A DNA stretch of 64,000 bases from JALHVH01 sp963773685 (GTDB taxonomy: Bacteria; Acidobacteriota; Aminicenantia; Aminicenantales; Saccharicenantaceae): positions 62,001 to 126,000 of the forward strand of contig CAVZBY010000005.1 in assembly GCA_963773685.1 (NCBI GenBank), read 5' to 3'. Made by a program: the position numbers and the translations under genes. The notes beneath the pieces are model-generated. The model had not been told where the DNA came from, ran no database searches, and worked only from the letters and a program-made list of their open reading frames with translations. Of the stretch, positions 61,277 to 64,000 are shown piece after piece (the first letter of the stretch is position 1; each line of letters begins with the position of its first letter).

Positions 61277-62033
61277 ATGAAACAATGGTACGAAGAGCTG
61301 TTCACCGATTACGCCCGGACCTATGACCAGGAACTTTTCACCCAAGGCACCCTGCAGGAAGTCGGGTTCATCGAAAAAGAGATCCGGAAGAACAAGCGGG
61401 TCAGGATCCTGGATGTGGGCTGCGGGACCGGCCGGCACGCCATCGAACTGGCGCGGCGGGGCTATGACGTCACGGGTTTGGACCTTTCCCCCTCCCAGCT
61501 CGAGCGCGCGAAGAGAAAAGGCCAGGGCGGCCGGGGTCAAGGTCAGGTTCGTCAGGAAAGACGCCCGCGATTTCGACTTCCAGGGCCGGTTCGGGCTGGT
61601 GATCATGCTTTGCGAGGGCGGTTTCCCGCTGATGGAGACCGACGCGATGAACTACCTCATCCTCGAGAACTGCGCGAAGTCGCTCCGGAAAGGCGGCAAG
61701 TTCATCTTCTCGACGCTCAACGCCCTGTATCCGCTCGTTTCCTCGCTGAAGAAGATCCTCAACGAAGGCGCCGTGGGCACGAGAACATCCGGGATCACCT
61801 TCGATATCGCCACGCTGCGCGAAAGATCGGTGCTGGAAGTCAAGGATGACAACGGGAAGACAAAGGTCCTCTGCTGCAGCGAGCGGTTCTATATGCCCTC
61901 CGAGCTGACCTGGATGCTGAGAACGCTGGGCTTCCGGAAAGTGGAGATCTTCGGGGGCACGGTCGGCAAGTTCAGCCGCAAAGCAAGACCGTCACCGAAG
62001 GAATTCGAATTGCTCGTGGTGGCGGAGAAATAG
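61277..62033 (+). CDS. SAM-dependent class I methyltransferase, with an apparent +1 frameshift
   Basis: ATG 61277 (MKQWYEELFTDYARTYDQEL). Motif I RILDVGCGTGRHAIELARRG, then DVTGLDLSPSQLERAK. One surplus base near 61,514 breaks the frame, and EKARAAGVKVRFVRKDARDF then FGLVIMLCEGGFPLME follow. The second half, with LRKGGKFIFSTLNALYPLVS, ends VVAEK at TAG 62031-62033. About 251 residues corrected. Substrate unknown. It converges with the M55 peptidase gene, 27 bases apart. Confidence 0.8.
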
Positions 62034-62060
62034 GAACGGGCTTTCCCGCCCCCCGACTCG

Positions 62061-62939
62061 TTACAGCTTGGCCAGGCGGAAAAGCTTGATCAGCGTCATC
62101 ATGTCGCCGGCCGTGAAGCTAACGGTGTGCTCGTCCTTGCGGACCGCGTCCGGGATCCAGGAGGCTTTCTGGGCCCCCCCTTCGTCGGCAAAGGCGACCT
62201 CGAGCGTGTAGGGAGGGGCGAGCTTATAGGGTTTGAAATCCTTTATCCGGCGCAGGGCGGCGGTCGTCCTCTCGCGGATCAGGGCCTGGGCGGCCTGGGG
62301 GGAGAGGCCCAGCTCGGCGGTTCCGATCCCTTCCTTGACGACGACGGTCTCCACGTCCCCGAACAGCTCGCGGGCCTGCCCGCAGAGGGCCTTGTCGCCC
62401 GTGACCAGAATGACCGGGACGTCGAACATCCCGGCGATGAGTCCGTTGATACCGGCTTCGGGCATCTTCAGGCCGTTGACGACGACGTCGAGCAGCTTGG
62501 TCGTCATGGTGTGCTTGAGGACCGCGTCCGGGGTCGAAGCCCGGGCGTGGTAGCCGATGAAGATGACGGCGTCGAAGGACTTGTCGATCCCCTCCATCAT
62601 GCTCAGCGGGCCATAGCTCCAATCGCGCAGGAGCTTGACGTTCGGATTCAGAAGGTCGGGAAGGATGTTGCGGCCGGTGTCGTGGGCGTCCCGGACGACG
62701 ATCTCGGTCGCGCCCGCAGCCTGGGCGCTTTCGATCGCCGCGTTGACCTCCTGGGTCATGATCCTCCGAAACAGGCCATAATCCTGGCCGCCCGGGGTCA
62801 CGTCGTCCCAGTTGACGATGCCGGTGATCCCTTCCATGTCCACGGAAATGAAGATCTTGAGGCCCTGGGCGGGCGCCTGGGCGGAGGCGAAGGCGACGGC
62901 CGCCAGGAGCAGGAAGATCGCGATGCCGGTCTTTTTCAT
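62061..62939 (-). CDS. Secreted M55-family D-aminopeptidase (DppA-like)
   Basis: 292 residues with a signal peptide (1-25, FASAQAPAQG). The M55 fold starts LKIFISVDMEGITGIVNWDD with metal-ligand Asp and Glu. Later, ATEIVVRDAHDTGRNILPDL has the metal-binding D-A-H-D, VIFIGYHARASTPDAVLKHT the His, and PVILVTGDKALCGQARELFG the conserved substrate part. DppA of B. subtilis cleaves D-Ala-peptides and is cytoplasmic. An exported form could recycle peptidoglycan peptides in the periplasm or outside. Intact. AGGAGG precedes ATG 62939. Confidence 0.87.
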   Translation of the reverse strand: MKKTGIAIFLLLAAVAFASAQAPAQGLKIFISVDMEGITGIVNWDDVTPGGQDYGLFRRIMTQEVNAAIESAQAAGATEIVVRDAHDTGRNILPDLLNPNVKLLRDWSYGPLSMMEGIDKSFDAVIFIGYHARASTPDAVLKHTMTTKLLDVVVNGLKMPEAGINGLIAGMFDVPVILVTGDKALCGQARELFGDVETVVVKEGIGTAELGLSPQAAQALIRERTTAALRRIKDFKPYKLAPPYTLEVAFADEGGAQKASWIPDAVRKDEHTVSFTAGDMMTLIKLFRLAKL

Positions 62940-63079
62940 GAGGTTTCCTCCTGGAATGAGAACATCTTATAAGCAACACATACGGCGTTCAAGCGGAGAA
63001 TATCGTACGGCGCCTGCCCCTCATGACGGGCGGGCTCGGCTGAAAAAGCGAAAAGCGCGAGACCGGCGGGGAAAGATCT

Positions 63080-63544
63080 CTAGATCTGGTTGATCTGCCA
63101 GGTCCCGCTGCCCTTGCAGCGGTCGGTCGATCCGATCTCCTCCCAGGTCCCCTCGGCGTGCCATTTTCCGGACCTCATGCAGATGGTAGCGGTGAACTTG
63201 ACCGTGTTGCCGCTGGGCGTGAGGAAGCTCCCCTCGAGCTTGCAGCACCCGCGGATCGCCGCCCGGCTGAGCGTTCCAGTCCAATTATTAACCGTTCCGG
63301 CGGGGTCGGTGATGGTCCCCTTGACATCCGCCCCGCACTCGGCCGCCTGCTTGATGGCCATCTTGAATATTTCCTTGACCGGGACGGGACAATTCGGCTT
63401 GGCATAGGCGATCTGAAAGCCTTCGTAGTCTCCGGCGACGCAACAAAGCCTCTTGGCTTGGGCCTGCAGGGAGATCCCGGCCGACAGGCCAATGACAAGA
63501 GCGAATAAGGCTATCGAAAACGCGATCCTGAAACTTTTGTTCAC
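63080..63544 (-). CDS. Small secreted cysteine-containing protein, unknown function
   Basis: 154 residues. Signal peptide (1-30, SAGISLQAQAKRL), then a mature part of about 124 residues with eight cysteines, among them LCCVAGDYEGF, GCCKLEGSF and TICMRSGKW. Beta-strand-like repeats (GTITDPAGTVNNWTG, GTLSRAAIRG, GTWEEIGSTD, GTWQINQI) point to a small beta-sandwich. No known domain recognised. The cysteine pairs suggest disulfides in the envelope. GGAGGGGAC precedes the ATG. Its own promoter is not clear. AT content rises sharply just upstream. Confidence 0.6.
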   Translation of the reverse strand: MNKSFRIAFSIALFALVIGLSAGISLQAQAKRLCCVAGDYEGFQIAYAKPNCPVPVKEIFKMAIKQAAECGADVKGTITDPAGTVNNWTGTLSRAAIRGCCKLEGSFLTPSGNTVKFTATICMRSGKWHAEGTWEEIGSTDRCKGSGTWQINQI

Positions 63545-63738
63545 GGTCCCCTCCTTGCTTATGACAATAGAATAGAAAAAGCTCGTAAGAATATCAATGA
63601 ATATTTGCTTGCCTCTCTGCAGTTCCGGGAGGCCGGGGCGCGGCTAAGCGAAGAGAATAACTGACCATTTATTGAACATATTCATGATTGCCTATTAAAC
63701 TATTATATATCTATTATATAGCCTACATAGGTTGTCGT

Positions 63739-63761
63739 TAGTGTTCTTATTATGAACACTA
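63739..63761. promoter_or_regulatory. Operator-like inverted repeat in an AT-rich island
   Basis: TAGTGTTC and GAACACTA, each 8 bases, around a 7-base spacer TTATTAT. It lies in a 343-base gene-free gap (63,545-63,887) whose part 63,655-63,850 is much more AT-rich than the rest of the window. A dimeric regulator could bind here and control the gene at 63,888 or the divergent one. Confidence 0.4.
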
Positions 63762-63887
63762 TTAGCATGCTATAAAACATCGCCAAAATCCTTCTATTTC
63801 TTTTATATTCTTTGTCTTACAGTCGCTTCGTCTCCGTGGCACGCTTTTCGCTTTAGTAAAGGTATCATGAACACGAAGGAGACGAAG

Positions 63888-64000
63888 ATGAAGACGAAGA
63901 AGATGATGGCCGTCGGCGCGGCCGTTTGTATCCTGGCGATCGGTTCCCTGAGCGCCAAAGAGATCGAGTTCTCGCTCCTCGAGACCTCCGCGACCCCGCA
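63888..64000 (+). CDS. Secreted protein, N-terminal fragment (runs off the window)
   Basis: ATG 63888 follows AAGGAG at six bases; an in-frame ATG at 63867 lacks a ribosome site. The 37 visible residues, MKTKKMMAVGAAVCILAIGS then LSAKEIEFSLLETSATP, look like a Sec signal peptide with a small-residue cleavage site near LSAKE. The function cannot be judged. Tandem ACGAAG-type sequence around the start reflects Lys/Glu codons. Confidence 0.55.
   Translation, partial: MKTKKMMAVGAAVCILAIGSLSAKEIEFSLLETSATP

Overview
The window reads as a piece of a GC-rich, diderm (Gram-negative) bacterial chromosome. LptD, a Wzx/Wzy/Wzz polysaccharide system, heptose and O-antigen ligase genes, an OprP-like porin and Sec signal peptides all point to an outer membrane. 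Gene style, the abundance of palindromic intergenic repeats and the IS200-like RAYT transposase fit the Acidobacteriota/Candidatus Aminicenantes neighbourhood. That placement is an inference from general look, not from a marker search.

Layout. (1) 1-14,215, leftward: a surface-polysaccharide operon with pglF/E/D/C-like bacillosamine genes, four glycosyltransferase or polymerase genes, a Wzx flippase, an RmlD-family reductase, a methyltransferase, a CapD-family dehydratase/epimerase and a WbpA-like dehydrogenase, headed by a RAYT transposase. A strong sigma70-type promoter at 14,399-14,427 precedes it, and the leader carries an ops-like element. Wzz follows at 14,495-15,592. (2) 15,702-24,339: lptD, rmlA, rmlC-like and rmlB rightward, a transposase remnant between inverted repeats, then gmd/rmd-like SDR genes and purF leftward. 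(3) 24,390-33,574: an LPS-core region with heptose kinase, PHP hydrolase, WaaL, a GT9 heptosyltransferase and Trm112, divergent from a GT4 enzyme, an LPS-kinase-like protein, a TIM-barrel protein and a methyltransferase. (4) 33,619-46,392: SH3/beta-barrel protein, carBA, DUF1573, universal stress protein, dprA-topA-xerC, comEA-like. (5) 46,588-55,478: rdgB, mgtC, ubiA, methyltransferase, GT39, histidine kinase, enolase, Rrf2 regulator. (6) 55,667-60,220: a phosphate operon (porin-pstS-pstC-pstA-pstB). (7) 60,473-64,000: dapF, methyltransferase, secreted M55 peptidase and small secreted proteins.

Three families of short intergenic repeats run through the window. Family A is a REP-like palindrome built on GCAGGCT/AGCCTGC. 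Family B has GGGGTCAGG/CCTGACCCC arms. Family C is made of 9-bp units carrying GCGAGAC. They sit at gene ends, sometimes supply the last codons and stop codon, and family B supplies the -35 box of promoters in front of waaL and the GT4 gene, and possibly a third.

Eleven genes carry twelve apparent frameshifts, and every one is a net +1. Most are conserved or essential, so insertion errors in the assembly are the simplest reading, but the one-sided pattern deserves a check. Several promoters have their -10 box only 6-10 bases from the start codon, which suggests leaderless or near-leaderless transcripts.
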